From Thalassobacterium maritimum (GTDB lineage Bacteria; Verrucomicrobiota; Verrucomicrobiia; Opitutales; Coraliomargaritaceae): a DNA stretch of 64,000 bases. The stretch is taken from positions 43,952 to 107,951 of the forward strand of contig NZ_JARXHW010000010.1 of assembly GCF_031127805.1 (NCBI RefSeq), read 5' to 3'. This document shows, piece by piece, positions 46,429-55,280 of the stretch. Made by a program: the position numbers and the translations under genes. The notes beneath the pieces are model-generated. The model saw only the letters and a list, made by a program, of their open reading frames with translations, made no database searches and was not told the origin of the DNA. Numbering within the stretch: position 1 is the stretch's first letter; each line of letters starts with the position of its first letter.

Positions 46429-46608
46429 ATGGGACAGCCAAAACGCAAACAATCCAAGCAACGCAGCCGTAAACGCCGCGGTGCTACAACTTTCGCACTG
46501 CCACAATTGTCAAAAGACTCACAAGATGGCACATTGTTCCGCCCACACCGCGTGAACCCTGCCAATGGCATGTATCGTGGCCGCCAAGTGCTAGATGTCG
46601 AAGTCTAA
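46429..46608 (+). CDS. rpmF: 50S ribosomal protein L32
   Basis: 59 residues beginning MGQPKRKQSKQRSRKRR, the conserved basic L32 start, and ending GRQVLDVEV. The zinc-ribbon cysteines of some L32 proteins are absent, so this is the Cys-free form. rpmF-plsX-fabH is the classical order linking ribosome and lipid synthesis; plsX follows after 40 bases. Confidence 0.95.
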   Translation: MGQPKRKQSKQRSRKRRGATTFALPQLSKDSQDGTLFRPHRVNPANGMYRGRQVLDVEV

Positions 46609-46648
46609 GCACTCGGACGCGTCATAACATTTACATCTGACTTCCTAT

Positions 46649-47692
46649 ATGCGCGCACCCGACGGTAAATGCACCATCGCGGTCGATGTCATGGGAAGCG
46701 ACCTCGGGCCCACGGAATTTATCCGTGGGCTTTTGTATGCCACCGAGGAGCTCAAGCTCGACTGCGACTTCACTTTGTGCGGCAAGGGCCGCTTAATCGA
46801 GCGACTACTCAAAGTACGCAAGTCCTCGATCGATCCTGCGAAAATTAGCATCCATGACGCCAGCGAAGTGGTCGGCATGGATGAAAAGCCAATCCAAGCG
46901 CTACGTAAGAAGAAAGATTCTTCGATGGTGCAAGCGATCGAGCAACTACGTGCAGGCAAGGCCGACGCAGTTGTGAGCTGCGGCAATACAGGCGCGCTGA
47001 TGGCGGGTGGCACACTGCGACTACGCCCACTCGATGGCGTAGATCGCCCAGCTCTGGGGATTATCATCCCTAGCAGACGCAAACCTTTCGTATTGATCGA
47101 TGTCGGCGCCAACCCAGAGTCCACTGCGCTCAATCTCGTCCAGAATGCAGTGCTCGGCGCCAACTATGCGAAGGCCGCACTGGGCTGCACCAGTCCGCGC
47201 GTCGCCCTACTCACCATCGGCACCGAAGAGGGCAAGGGCAACAGCTTGATCAATGCCACCCACATGGACCTACAAAAGATCAACAACAAGGTGATCAATT
47301 ATGTCGGTCCGATCGAAGGCTTTCAGCTATTCGAAGGCGACGTCGATGTCGTCGTCTGCGACGGCTTTGTCGGCAATATCGTGCTCAAATCCAGCGAGGC
47401 TCTATTCGGCTTCATCGGCGACACCATCAAACAAGAGCTGGTCCGCAATCCCAAACGCATCCTCGGCGCCGCACTTTCCAAGTCAGCCTTTCGCGACATG
47501 AAAGAACGCCTCAGCCCCGACCAACACGCGGGCGCGCCTCTACTCGGACTAAAAGGGAACATTTTAAAATCTCACGGCTCCTCTAATTATATTGCGATCG
47601 CCAATGCATTGCGGATCGCCCGCGAGGTTGTGATGCATGATATGATTGACTCTATCGGCTCAGATATCAATCAAGTGGGTGATCTGATCTAG
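46649..47692 (+). CDS. plsX: Phosphate acyltransferase PlsX
   Basis: 347 residues with the conserved start IAVDVMGSDLGPTEFIRG, the blocks VSCGNTGALMAGG and VDVGANPEST, and VCDGFVGNIVLKSSEA. It makes acyl phosphate from acyl-ACP for PlsY in phospholipid synthesis. It begins 40 bases after rpmF; fabH follows after 76 bases. Confidence 0.97.
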   Translation: MRAPDGKCTIAVDVMGSDLGPTEFIRGLLYATEELKLDCDFTLCGKGRLIERLLKVRKSSIDPAKISIHDASEVVGMDEKPIQALRKKKDSSMVQAIEQLRAGKADAVVSCGNTGALMAGGTLRLRPLDGVDRPALGIIIPSRRKPFVLIDVGANPESTALNLVQNAVLGANYAKAALGCTSPRVALLTIGTEEGKGNSLINATHMDLQKINNKVINYVGPIEGFQLFEGDVDVVVCDGFVGNIVLKSSEALFGFIGDTIKQELVRNPKRILGAALSKSAFRDMKERLSPDQHAGAPLLGLKGNILKSHGSSNYIAIANALRIAREVVMHDMIDSIGSDINQVGDLI

Positions 47693-47768
47693 AAGAATCT
47701 GCCCGACACCACATAAAAGGCGAGCAGGCTTCATCTGGCCACTCACGCAGAATTTAATTTTTATTTCA

Positions 47769-48767
47769 ATGCCACAGCCTACTCAATCCGTAATCATCAC
47801 CGGAACTGGAGCGTACACGCCCGCGAATGTAGTCACCAACGATGATATGGCCCAAATTGTGGAGACTTCGGACGAATGGATCCGCACACGCTCCGGCATC
47901 AGTGAACGCCGCTTCGCCGCCGAAGACGAAACCACCAGCGACATGGCCCTAAAGGCCGCGGAACAGGCAATCGAAGCTGCCGGCATTGATCGCAGCGAGA
48001 TCGATCTCGTCATCGTCGCCACCATGACGCCCGATATGCCCTTTCCTTCCACGGCATGCCTGCTCCAACACAAGCTAGGGCTCAATAATATTACCGCATT
48101 TGACCTCCAGGCCGCCTGCTCTGGCTTCATCTACGCGCTCAACACTGGCAGTAATATGCTGCGCTCCGGAGCCTATAAAAAGGCCCTCATCGTAGGCGCC
48201 GAAAAGATGAGCTCGATCTTAGACTTTGAAGATCGCACCACCTGCGTGCTTTTTGGCGACGGCGCCAGCGCTGTCATTTTAGAACCCTCCGAGCAGCAGC
48301 AAGTCGGAGTGCTCGACTCAATCACAGGCTCTGACGGTTCCAACCCCAGCCTTCTATTCCAAGCAGCCGGCGGTTCCGCCATTCCTGCCAGCGCAGAGTC
48401 TGTCGCAGCGCGCCAGCATTTCATAAAAATGAACGGCAAAGAGATCTTTAAGCTCGCCGTTCGAGTCATGGGCCAAGTCAGCCAAGACGTATTGGAACGT
48501 AACGACTATAGCACCGAGCAAGTCGACCTACTGATCCCCCACCAAGCCAACATGCGCATCATCGACAGCTTGGCCAAGCGAATGAAACTGCCGATGGAAC
48601 AACTTCACAATAATCTGGATCGCTTCGGCAACACCTCAGGCGCTTCGGTCGGCATCGCACTCGACGAAGCCTTTCGACAAGGCCGTATAAAATCGGGCGA
48701 TCTGGTATTACTCGTCGCTTTCGGGGCAGGCTTGACCTGGGGCGCCTCACTGATCAAATGGCAATAA
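47769..48767 (+). CDS. fabH: 3-oxoacyl-ACP synthase III
   Basis: 332 residues. The catalytic triad is visible: C117 in LQAACSGFIYAL, His in LLIPHQANMRI and Asn in DRFGNTSGASV. DEWIRTRSGISERR is the CoA-binding start. It condenses acetyl-CoA with malonyl-ACP to begin fatty acid synthesis. Confidence 0.97.
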   Translation: MPQPTQSVIITGTGAYTPANVVTNDDMAQIVETSDEWIRTRSGISERRFAAEDETTSDMALKAAEQAIEAAGIDRSEIDLVIVATMTPDMPFPSTACLLQHKLGLNNITAFDLQAACSGFIYALNTGSNMLRSGAYKKALIVGAEKMSSILDFEDRTTCVLFGDGASAVILEPSEQQQVGVLDSITGSDGSNPSLLFQAAGGSAIPASAESVAARQHFIKMNGKEIFKLAVRVMGQVSQDVLERNDYSTEQVDLLIPHQANMRIIDSLAKRMKLPMEQLHNNLDRFGNTSGASVGIALDEAFRQGRIKSGDLVLLVAFGAGLTWGASLIKWQ

Positions 48768-48807
48768 ATCAGCCCTAAGATTGCAGTCTATCGGCACTCA
48801 ACACACT

Positions 48808-49839
48808 ATGCATACCATGCAACGCAGCTCTTCCACCTTTCTCGCAATTTGCTTTTTACTCGCGTCTGCCCTGCAGCTACAAGCGAGCCTCAACCCGTTC
48901 ACTTGGTTTCAGAGCGAGGAGGAAGACATCATTTCGCTCAATGTCGCAACTCCTGCGCAAGAAGCTGAGGCCAGTGCACTTCTAGAAACAGCCAAAGCAA
49001 AGCTAGCCGCGGGCAGTACAGGCTCTGCACAGCGCACGTTTAAGAAAATTATAAAGAAATACTCGACTGCGAAAGCCGCCGCCGAAGCTCACTATTATAA
49101 TGGCCAAATTTTAATGAGTAAAGGCCGCTGGGACAAAGCCTTCACCAGCTTCCAAACAATCGTCGCCAAACACCCCAGTTACGAAAACTTCGATCAAGTC
49201 ATCGGCGCTCAATTCGAATGTGCCACCGCACTCATGGAAGGCGCCCGCGGCCGCATCCTCTGGATCATCCCCGGCTTCAAACAATACGGCGAGGCCACAC
49301 GCGAGTTTGAGCAAATCGTGCGCAACGCCCCCTATAGCGACTATGCGCCCCTCTCCTTAATGAACATAGCGATCGTCTCCGAAATGCAGGAAAAGCCGGA
49401 AGAGGCCATCGATGCACTCGATCGCGTGATCAACTATTACCCGCAAAGCATGCTCGCACCCGACGCCTACTATAACATGGCCGAGACTTATTCAAATCTC
49501 GTCAAAGGCGCCCAATACGACCAAGGCTCCACCCGCCAAGCGATCAGCTACTACGAAGACTTCCTGATTCTATTTCCCAAAAGTAACTACCTAGGGAAAG
49601 TCGAAAGCAACCTCGACTCCATGGAAGACTTGCTCGCACGCAGTCGCCTCAGCTTGGGAGATTTCTACTACAACTACCGCGCCAACAACACCGCAGCTCT
49701 GGTCTTTTACAACGAAACGATTACCATCGCCCCCGAATCCGAAGCAGCCGATGAAGCACGCTTACGGATTGCCGATATCGACGCCGGCGTCAAACCGACC
49801 TCCGGAGCAAGCCTATTACGCAAAATCCTTTCAGACTAA
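48808..49839 (+). CDS. BamD/YfiO-like TPR outer-membrane biogenesis protein
   Basis: 343 residues with a signal peptide (about 5-31, ending QLQASLNPF) but no lipobox Cys, unlike BamD lipoproteins. At least four tetratricopeptide-like repeats follow, e.g. AEAHYYNGQILMSKGRWDKA, IVRNAPYSDYAPLSLMNIAI and YYPQSMLAPDAYYNMAETY, the BamD pattern of paired helices. The next gene is lptE, so an outer-membrane assembly role fits. The start is ATG 48808; ATG 48817 is equally possible. BamD itself or a CpoB-like TPR protein remain alternatives. Confidence 0.75.
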   Translation: MHTMQRSSSTFLAICFLLASALQLQASLNPFTWFQSEEEDIISLNVATPAQEAEASALLETAKAKLAAGSTGSAQRTFKKIIKKYSTAKAAAEAHYYNGQILMSKGRWDKAFTSFQTIVAKHPSYENFDQVIGAQFECATALMEGARGRILWIIPGFKQYGEATREFEQIVRNAPYSDYAPLSLMNIAIVSEMQEKPEEAIDALDRVINYYPQSMLAPDAYYNMAETYSNLVKGAQYDQGSTRQAISYYEDFLILFPKSNYLGKVESNLDSMEDLLARSRLSLGDFYYNYRANNTAALVFYNETITIAPESEAADEARLRIADIDAGVKPTSGASLLRKILSD

Positions 49840-49874
49840 AACGGCCGGCCACAGCACCCACTTTACTTGCAATT

Positions 49875-50465
49875 ATGAAGATGCTCCCAAATGCCCTACG
49901 CACTCCCCTCATCGCAGCACTGACATTGCTGACTATGATCTTTGCCAGCGGCTGCAAATCCTATCAATGGGGCAACCCCGCCGAGCTCCCCTTTAAATCG
50001 ATCTACATCAAGCCTGTCACAAACGACAGCTTCGCCCCACAAGCACAGGCACTGCTCAGCCGCCAAATTCGCGATGCCTTCATTCGCGACGGCCGCAGCC
50101 AACTGGTCACTAGCGAAGAAGACGCCGACGCCGTGCTACTGGTCAATTTAACAAAATATGAGCGCAGTGCCGCTGCCCGTAGCAGCGAAGACACCGCGAC
50201 TGCAGCCGATTTCGACCTCTCTCTAACTGCAATCGTCTCTCTCTATAATCAAAATCAGGGCGATTACTTTTTTAAAGAGCGCAGCATTAGAGAAACTGCC
50301 AACGCCTACGTTAACAACCCCTACGCGACTGTCACCACACCTGCCAGCAGCACACAAGACTTCCTACAGTCCGAGTATCAAGCCATGTCACTGTTAACTC
50401 GTGACCTCGCACGTTCCATCGCCGACGAAGTGCTCAGCCCCTGGGAGCCCAGACTGAAGCAATAA
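49875..50465 (+). CDS. lptE: LptE-like LPS-assembly lipoprotein
   Basis: 196 residues. The signal ends at FASGC with acylated C27. The mature start KSYQWGNPAELPFKSIYIKPV and the segment RDAFIRDGRSQLVTSEEDADAVL follow the LptE pattern (DUF-type 'rhythmic' two-layer fold). It would plug the LptD barrel in the outer membrane for LPS export. LptD is not in the window. A terminator follows. Confidence 0.8.
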   Translation: MKMLPNALRTPLIAALTLLTMIFASGCKSYQWGNPAELPFKSIYIKPVTNDSFAPQAQALLSRQIRDAFIRDGRSQLVTSEEDADAVLLVNLTKYERSAAARSSEDTATAADFDLSLTAIVSLYNQNQGDYFFKERSIRETANAYVNNPYATVTTPASSTQDFLQSEYQAMSLLTRDLARSIADEVLSPWEPRLKQ

Positions 50466-50490
50466 GCCAAAGCGCCAGCTCTTTTTTTTA

Positions 50491-50517
50491 ACGCCGACGA
50501 AAGTCGGCGTTTTTTTG
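50491..50517 (+). terminator. Rho-independent terminator after lptE
   Basis: ACGCCGAC-GAAA-GTCGGCGT, a perfect 8-base stem with GAAA tetraloop, followed by seven T. Confidence 0.95.
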
Positions 50518-50654
50518 TACCCTCCCCCAGAGCATACACGATCGCAACCAGTGCAAACAGCGAAAGTGAGATTCATTATCAGATATTCAGTTGACAGAGA
50601 AAGGACACAACGATTCGAACTTACGCCCCCCTCAACTATATCAACAAAAACAAA

Positions 50655-51980
50655 ATGAAATTATACCGATTACTTACACTGCTCTCACTCTGCAGCGCAG
50701 CCCTTGTATCCACGCTCTCGGCAGCGACCGAAACGGCCGACTCCATGCCTTCGCGCGAAGTCATGTGGGAGATGCTCCAAAAACAACAGCAACAAATCGC
50801 CGAGCTGACTGCATTGGTTAAAGCCAACCAGTCCAGTGCGGTCGAAACCCGCCGCGAGCTCGCACAAGCCAAAGCAGCCGCGAGCAGTGCGCAGTCCGAA
50901 GCCAACAACACTCGTAAAGCGCTGGCATCGACTCAAGCCCAGCTCGAGGCCACCACTCTCGCGGTGGAAGAATCTGGCAGCAGCTTCGGATCTGCTGGCT
51001 GGTGGGAAAAGACCTCCGTGGGCGGCTACGGCGAACTGCATGCGAACTTTTATGAAAATGCGGACAACCAAATCGATTTTCACCGATTCGTACTCTTCGT
51101 CAACCATGAGTATAACGACTGGATCACCCTCTATACCGAACTGGAGCTAGAACACTCCCTCGCTGGTGACGGTGCGAGCAAACCAGGTGAAGTGGAACTC
51201 GAACAAGCCTTCGTCCGCATGGACTGGACCGAACGCTTCAGCACCGATGCGGGTCTCTTCCTAATGCCTGTCGGCATTACCAATGAAACACACGAGCCCA
51301 ACACATTCTACGGAGTCGAGCGCAACAACATTGAGTCCCGCATCATTCCCTCCACATGGTGGGAAGCCGGCCTCAAAGGCACCTACCGCTTCAATAATGG
51401 CGTCGCCGTTGATGCAGGCATCACTTCCGGTCTGGATATGACCACAGATGGCGTCATCCGTGGCGCACGTCAAAAAGTCGCTGAGGCCATCAACAACGAA
51501 GCTGCCTTCGTCGCTCGTGTAAAATACACTGGTATCGCGGGGCTCGAACTCGGCGCTTCAGCCTTCTATCAAGATGAAATGACACAATCCGCAGGCGGCG
51601 ATGTTTCCGGTCTATTGACAGAAGTGCATGCCGACTACAGCTATCAAAACTTCCGTCTGCGTGCCCTCTATGCCCGTTGGGACTTAAGCGGCACCATCGA
51701 CTCTGATGCCGAAAATCAATACGGCTTCTACATCGAGCCCTCCTACCGCTGGCAAGTGAGTGAAAAATATGGCGAGCTCGGCGTCTACTTCCGCTACAGC
51801 AACTACGAGTATTACACAGGCACGCTGCTCAGCGAAAACGACATTTACGAGCTCGGCCTCAACTACTGGCCACACCCGAATGTCGTCTTCAAGGCCGACT
51901 TACAAGAAATCTCCGAGTCCGACCAATATAGTGCCAAAGGCGACACCGTCTTGAACCTAGGCGTCGGCTACCAATTCTAA
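50655..51980 (+). CDS. Outer-membrane porin with N-terminal coiled coil
   Basis: 441 residues: signal peptide (1-23), a coiled coil (about 35-105: KQQQQIAELTALVKANQ, then Ala-rich heptads) as in periplasm-spanning SlpA/OprP-like porins, and a beta-barrel (about 118-441) ending in the aromatic VLNLGVGYQF. GGYGELHANFY at the barrel start is a typical porin entry strand. It may anchor the outer membrane to the wall as well as conduct solutes. A TTGACA at 50591 may be its -35. It precedes the flavinylation module after a hairpin. Confidence 0.85.
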   Translation: MKLYRLLTLLSLCSAALVSTLSAATETADSMPSREVMWEMLQKQQQQIAELTALVKANQSSAVETRRELAQAKAAASSAQSEANNTRKALASTQAQLEATTLAVEESGSSFGSAGWWEKTSVGGYGELHANFYENADNQIDFHRFVLFVNHEYNDWITLYTELELEHSLAGDGASKPGEVELEQAFVRMDWTERFSTDAGLFLMPVGITNETHEPNTFYGVERNNIESRIIPSTWWEAGLKGTYRFNNGVAVDAGITSGLDMTTDGVIRGARQKVAEAINNEAAFVARVKYTGIAGLELGASAFYQDEMTQSAGGDVSGLLTEVHADYSYQNFRLRALYARWDLSGTIDSDAENQYGFYIEPSYRWQVSEKYGELGVYFRYSNYEYYTGTLLSENDIYELGLNYWPHPNVVFKADLQEISESDQYSAKGDTVLNLGVGYQF

Positions 51981-52002
51981 GCGCTCTTAAAGTCAAAACC
52001 TT

Positions 52003-52040
52003 GGCCTGCGCTTGCTCTTTCAGCCAGCGCAGGCCTTTTT
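52003..52040 (+). terminator. Terminator-like hairpin between porin and FMN-binding gene
   Basis: GGCCTGCGCT (52003-52012) pairs perfectly with AGCGCAGGCC (52026-52035), followed by five T. The T run ends 7 bases before the ATG at 52048, so downstream genes can only be read by read-through or from a promoter inside or before the hairpin. It may act as an attenuator. Confidence 0.85.
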
Positions 52041-52047
52041 GGTATCT

Positions 52048-52572
52048 ATGCACTTTCGCCTCAGTACATTCAGCTTGCTCCTCCCCCTGTTCCTAGTGGT
52101 CAAGGTCGGCTTGCAAGCAAAAGAGGACATCTACCTGGAGCCTGACAGTTTCATCCAACAGAGCTTCGAAGGCACGCCCGAACAAAAAGTGCTATGGTTG
52201 ACGAAGGAAACCAAGGCCCGCATCAAAGCAGTTTTCGGCAGCGACTATCCGGGCCTGCGCATCCGCTACTGGCAACAGGGCCCGCGCACCGCATGGATTC
52301 TTGAAGAGATCGGTAAGGTCAAGCCCATCACTACCGGCTTCCTCATAGAGGGTGAGCGCATGCTACAGATGCGCGTGCTCATTTACCGCGAAAGCCACGG
52401 CTGGGAAGTACGCTACCCCTTCTTCACCGATCAATTCACGGGCCTACAATTATCCCCAGAGCAAAAGCTTAATAAGAAGATCGACGGCATCAGCGGCGCC
52501 ACACTCTCAGTCAACGCGCTCACCCGCCTCTCAAAACTAGCGCTCTTCTTACACCAGGAGGTGTCGCAATGA
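52048..52572 (+). CDS. Periplasmic FMN-binding domain protein (ApbE flavinylation target)
   Basis: 174 residues with a signal peptide (about 1-24). The C-terminal FMN_bind pattern KKIDGISGATLSVNAL holds the flavinylation motif SGATxS, where S154 would carry FMN linked by phosphoester. ApbE, the enzyme that makes this bond, is two genes downstream. Such proteins shuttle electrons outside the cytoplasmic membrane. The ATG at 52048 is chosen because a TTG at 52012 lies inside the hairpin and precedes the signal. Its stop overlaps the PepSY gene (ATGA). Confidence 0.88.
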   Translation: MHFRLSTFSLLLPLFLVVKVGLQAKEDIYLEPDSFIQQSFEGTPEQKVLWLTKETKARIKAVFGSDYPGLRIRYWQQGPRTAWILEEIGKVKPITTGFLIEGERMLQMRVLIYRESHGWEVRYPFFTDQFTGLQLSPEQKLNKKIDGISGATLSVNALTRLSKLALFLHQEVSQ

Positions 52573-53327
52573 ATTTCCCGCGCAAACGTGTGATACTCGC
52601 TTGGCACCGCTGGATGGGGCTAGTCTCGGCCTTGTTTCTAGTCGTGCTCTCCATCACTGGACTGGCGCTCAACCATACCGAGCGGCTGGGTTTAGATACG
52701 ATTCAACTCAAGCACTCGTGGGTGCTCCGTCGCTACGGCATGGCCGCAGGCTCCGAGATCGAGGCTTACCGCATCCACACATCCGACACACTCGCACACC
52801 TAAATGGCCAACTATTCTATAACGGGCAGCCACTCACCAGCGCGGCAACGCCCCTTGGCATCATCGAAGGCGATCCCATCACGGTCGTCGCCACCGCCCA
52901 CCGCCTAATTTATTTAAGCCGTGATGGCCAGCTGATCGAAAGCTTGCATCACAGTCAACTCCCCTACTCCAAACTCATCGCAGTGGGACGCAGCCCCGAC
53001 GGGCGCCCCATACTGGTCGCCGAAGGTGCGAATTGGAGCCCCGACGCGGACTGGCTGGAGTTCGAAGCCTATTCAGACAGCTACCAGGTGAGCCCACTCA
53101 CGCAAACGGAGCTCCTCCCGAGCCAAACCACTGCCCTGCTGGAAGCCTTTCAAGGGGGCGGCGTCTCCCTATACCGCGTGCTGCTCGATTTACATGCCGG
53201 CCGCATATTCGGTTGGGCTGGGCGCACAGTAATGGACCTGACCGCCCTCGCGATCCTGCTACTCGTCAGTTCTGGCATCGCAGGCTGGCTACGCAAATCA
53301 CGCCGTAAAACTCCTACCAAACCTTAA
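52569..53327 (+). CDS. PepSY-associated membrane protein
   Basis: 252 residues: N-terminal helix with WHRWMGLVSALFLVVLSITGLALNHTE, a periplasmic domain (about 50-205), and a C-terminal helix after LDLHAGRIFGWAGRTVMDLT. This is the PepSY_TM-like arrangement; the histidines in WHRW, LNHT and DLHAG may bind haem. It would carry electrons across the inner membrane to the FMN protein. An excellent AGGAGGT ribosome site lies 8 bases before the ATG inside the preceding gene. It overlaps apbE by one base. Confidence 0.85.
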   Translation: MNFPRKRVILAWHRWMGLVSALFLVVLSITGLALNHTERLGLDTIQLKHSWVLRRYGMAAGSEIEAYRIHTSDTLAHLNGQLFYNGQPLTSAATPLGIIEGDPITVVATAHRLIYLSRDGQLIESLHHSQLPYSKLIAVGRSPDGRPILVAEGANWSPDADWLEFEAYSDSYQVSPLTQTELLPSQTTALLEAFQGGGVSLYRVLLDLHAGRIFGWAGRTVMDLTALAILLLVSSGIAGWLRKSRRKTPTKP

Positions 53328-54280
53328 TGCAACGCCGCCGCTTCATACAAATCATGGCGACCTCGATCGCCGGCCTAAGCCTCGGACAATCACTAGGCGC
53401 ACGCTCGCTGCAAGCTCTGCGCTGGCGCGGCTACACCCTCGGCACCGAAGGTCAATTCACACTCTACTGCCAGCGCCCAGCACAGGCGCAGCGCACCCTC
53501 GACGCCTGCTTTGCCGAAATCCGCCGCCTCGAATCGCTGTTCAGCCTCTACGACGACCAATCTCAAATCTGCCAACTCAATCGCTCTGGCACACTCGTAA
53601 ACCCTGCCCCCGAATGGCAACCTCTGCTGCAGGCGATCGACCGCGCTCACAAACAGACTGCAGGCCTATTCGATCCCACCATTCAAGCCTTGTGGAAGAC
53701 CTACCAAGCACACTTCCAGGCACATGCACAGTCACGCTCCGGCCCCAATGCAGACGCACTCCAAACGGCCCTCGCCCGCACAGGCTGGCAACACGTGGAA
53801 CACAGTGAACATGCAATCCACTTTCAACACCCTGGAATGGCACTCTCGCTCAACGGTATCGCTCAAGGCTACATCACCGACCGCATCGCCCAAATCCTGC
53901 AAGATGCAGGCTACGGCCAAGTGCTGATCGAACTGGGCGAAACACGCGCACTGGGGCAACATCCCGATCAACGCCCCTGGCAGCTCGGCATCCAAGATGC
54001 CAACGATCGCAGCCAGATCGCCCAAATCGCCGAACTCGAAAACCAAGCTCTCGCCACCAGTGGCAGCTACGGAAGCCGCTTCTCCGAAGACGGCACATTC
54101 CATCATTTGATTCACCCCCAAACTGGCCGCCCTGGCAACAGCTGGAAAAGTCTCAGCGTGATCGCCCCCAGCGCAACCGAAGCTGATGCCCTCTCGACTG
54201 GACTCTCTTTTGCCAGCCGAAAGCAAATTCAGCAGCTCCAGCAGGCACACGCTCAGATTCAAGTCATCACACAGTCCTAA
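53327..54280 (+). CDS. apbE: FAD:protein FMN transferase
   Basis: 317 residues with a twin-arginine-like start (RRRFIQIMATS). ApbE motifs are LESLFSLYDDQSQICQLNR, LFDPTIQALW, ALSLNGIAQGYITDRIA, VLIELGETRALG and HLIHPQTGRPGN, followed by SVIAPSATEADALSTGLS with the metal-site Asp. It splits FAD to attach FMN to Ser/Thr of the FMN-binding protein. The three genes overlap by 1-4 bases and form a module. Confidence 0.95.
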   Translation: MQRRRFIQIMATSIAGLSLGQSLGARSLQALRWRGYTLGTEGQFTLYCQRPAQAQRTLDACFAEIRRLESLFSLYDDQSQICQLNRSGTLVNPAPEWQPLLQAIDRAHKQTAGLFDPTIQALWKTYQAHFQAHAQSRSGPNADALQTALARTGWQHVEHSEHAIHFQHPGMALSLNGIAQGYITDRIAQILQDAGYGQVLIELGETRALGQHPDQRPWQLGIQDANDRSQIAQIAELENQALATSGSYGSRFSEDGTFHHLIHPQTGRPGNSWKSLSVIAPSATEADALSTGLSFASRKQIQQLQQAHAQIQVITQS

Positions 54281-54355
54281 TAGAGCCATAGCGCGAATCC
54301 AAGCAGCAGGCCTAGCGCGACTTCGCCGCAGACATCATTGAAGCGCAAGTTATAG

Positions 54356-55270
54356 TTAATCCGCCTTCACTGCGCAGCGTTCGCCCATTTTTGCATAAAC
54401 TTCGCGCCCAGCGGCCGCTTGTTCCAGTAAGTCCGCGTCGAGTTGAACCGCGCCCTTTTGATAAATCGTGGTCACACAGGAGCCTCCAAAAGAGAAGTAG
54501 CCCTTGTCGGCACCTTTCTCGACCGCACCCGGCCTGAAGGTGGAATGCATGCCACCCACGCAGGTCGCGCCGACCTCCATCACCAGCACTTTACCAAATT
54601 CTGCCGAGTTCACCACGGTGCGCGCACGGCGATTTTCCCACAAGATCGAAAGGTTTCGGCGCAGCGCCAATGGACTCACCGAGCGCAAGCTGCCAGGCAA
54701 AATCTGCACCGCAGTAGCCTCACCGGAAACTGGAAAATGATAGCGATGATAGTCCACCGGGCACAAGCGCGAGATCACCATCGAACCACCCGCAAATTCA
54801 CGCGCCAGCGCAGCATCCCCGACAAATGCCGCCAGATTGAATGCTTGCCCTTTAATGTAAAAGCGCTCTGCCCGATCGACATTCTCGATCCCCAGATGCC
54901 GCCCGTCCGCGGGAAAGACCACCGTCGCCGGGTCGGAATCCACCGGCCGCGCGCTCGGCTTCAATTTGCGGTAGAAAAACTCATTAAAGCTGCCGTAACG
55001 CTCGACCGGCTCAGCAAACTCATCGGCATCCACTCGGTAATTTTCGATAAAGGGCTGCACCTTGGCCCGGCTCTTCGCTGCATCCATCCGCCAACCATAC
55101 CACTTCGAGAACCACAGACGCTTCACCGCCACGGCCACCGTCAAGCGGCCCAACGGATTCCCATACGCCCAGCGCAGAAAGCCCTCCCCATAGACATCCT
55201 CCGTCTCCACAGCACCACCGTGACGATTGTAAAACTCGATGGCTGCGTTATATTCTGCTTCCTGACTCAT
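54356..55270 (-). CDS. psd: Phosphatidylserine decarboxylase proenzyme
   Basis: 304 residues. The C-terminal self-cleavage motif reads YFSFGGSCVTTIY, where S264 would become the pyruvoyl group; GGS in place of the common GST is found in the larger PSD subgroup. VDYHRYHFPVSG contains the catalytic His pair. It makes phosphatidylethanolamine at the inner membrane. It is 10 bases downstream of the CLC gene on the same strand. Confidence 0.93.
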   Translation of the reverse strand: MSQEAEYNAAIEFYNRHGGAVETEDVYGEGFLRWAYGNPLGRLTVAVAVKRLWFSKWYGWRMDAAKSRAKVQPFIENYRVDADEFAEPVERYGSFNEFFYRKLKPSARPVDSDPATVVFPADGRHLGIENVDRAERFYIKGQAFNLAAFVGDAALAREFAGGSMVISRLCPVDYHRYHFPVSGEATAVQILPGSLRSVSPLALRRNLSILWENRRARTVVNSAEFGKVLVMEVGATCVGGMHSTFRPGAVEKGADKGYFSFGGSCVTTIYQKGAVQLDADLLEQAAAGREVYAKMGERCAVKAD

Positions 55271-55280
55271 ACTGTGCTAA

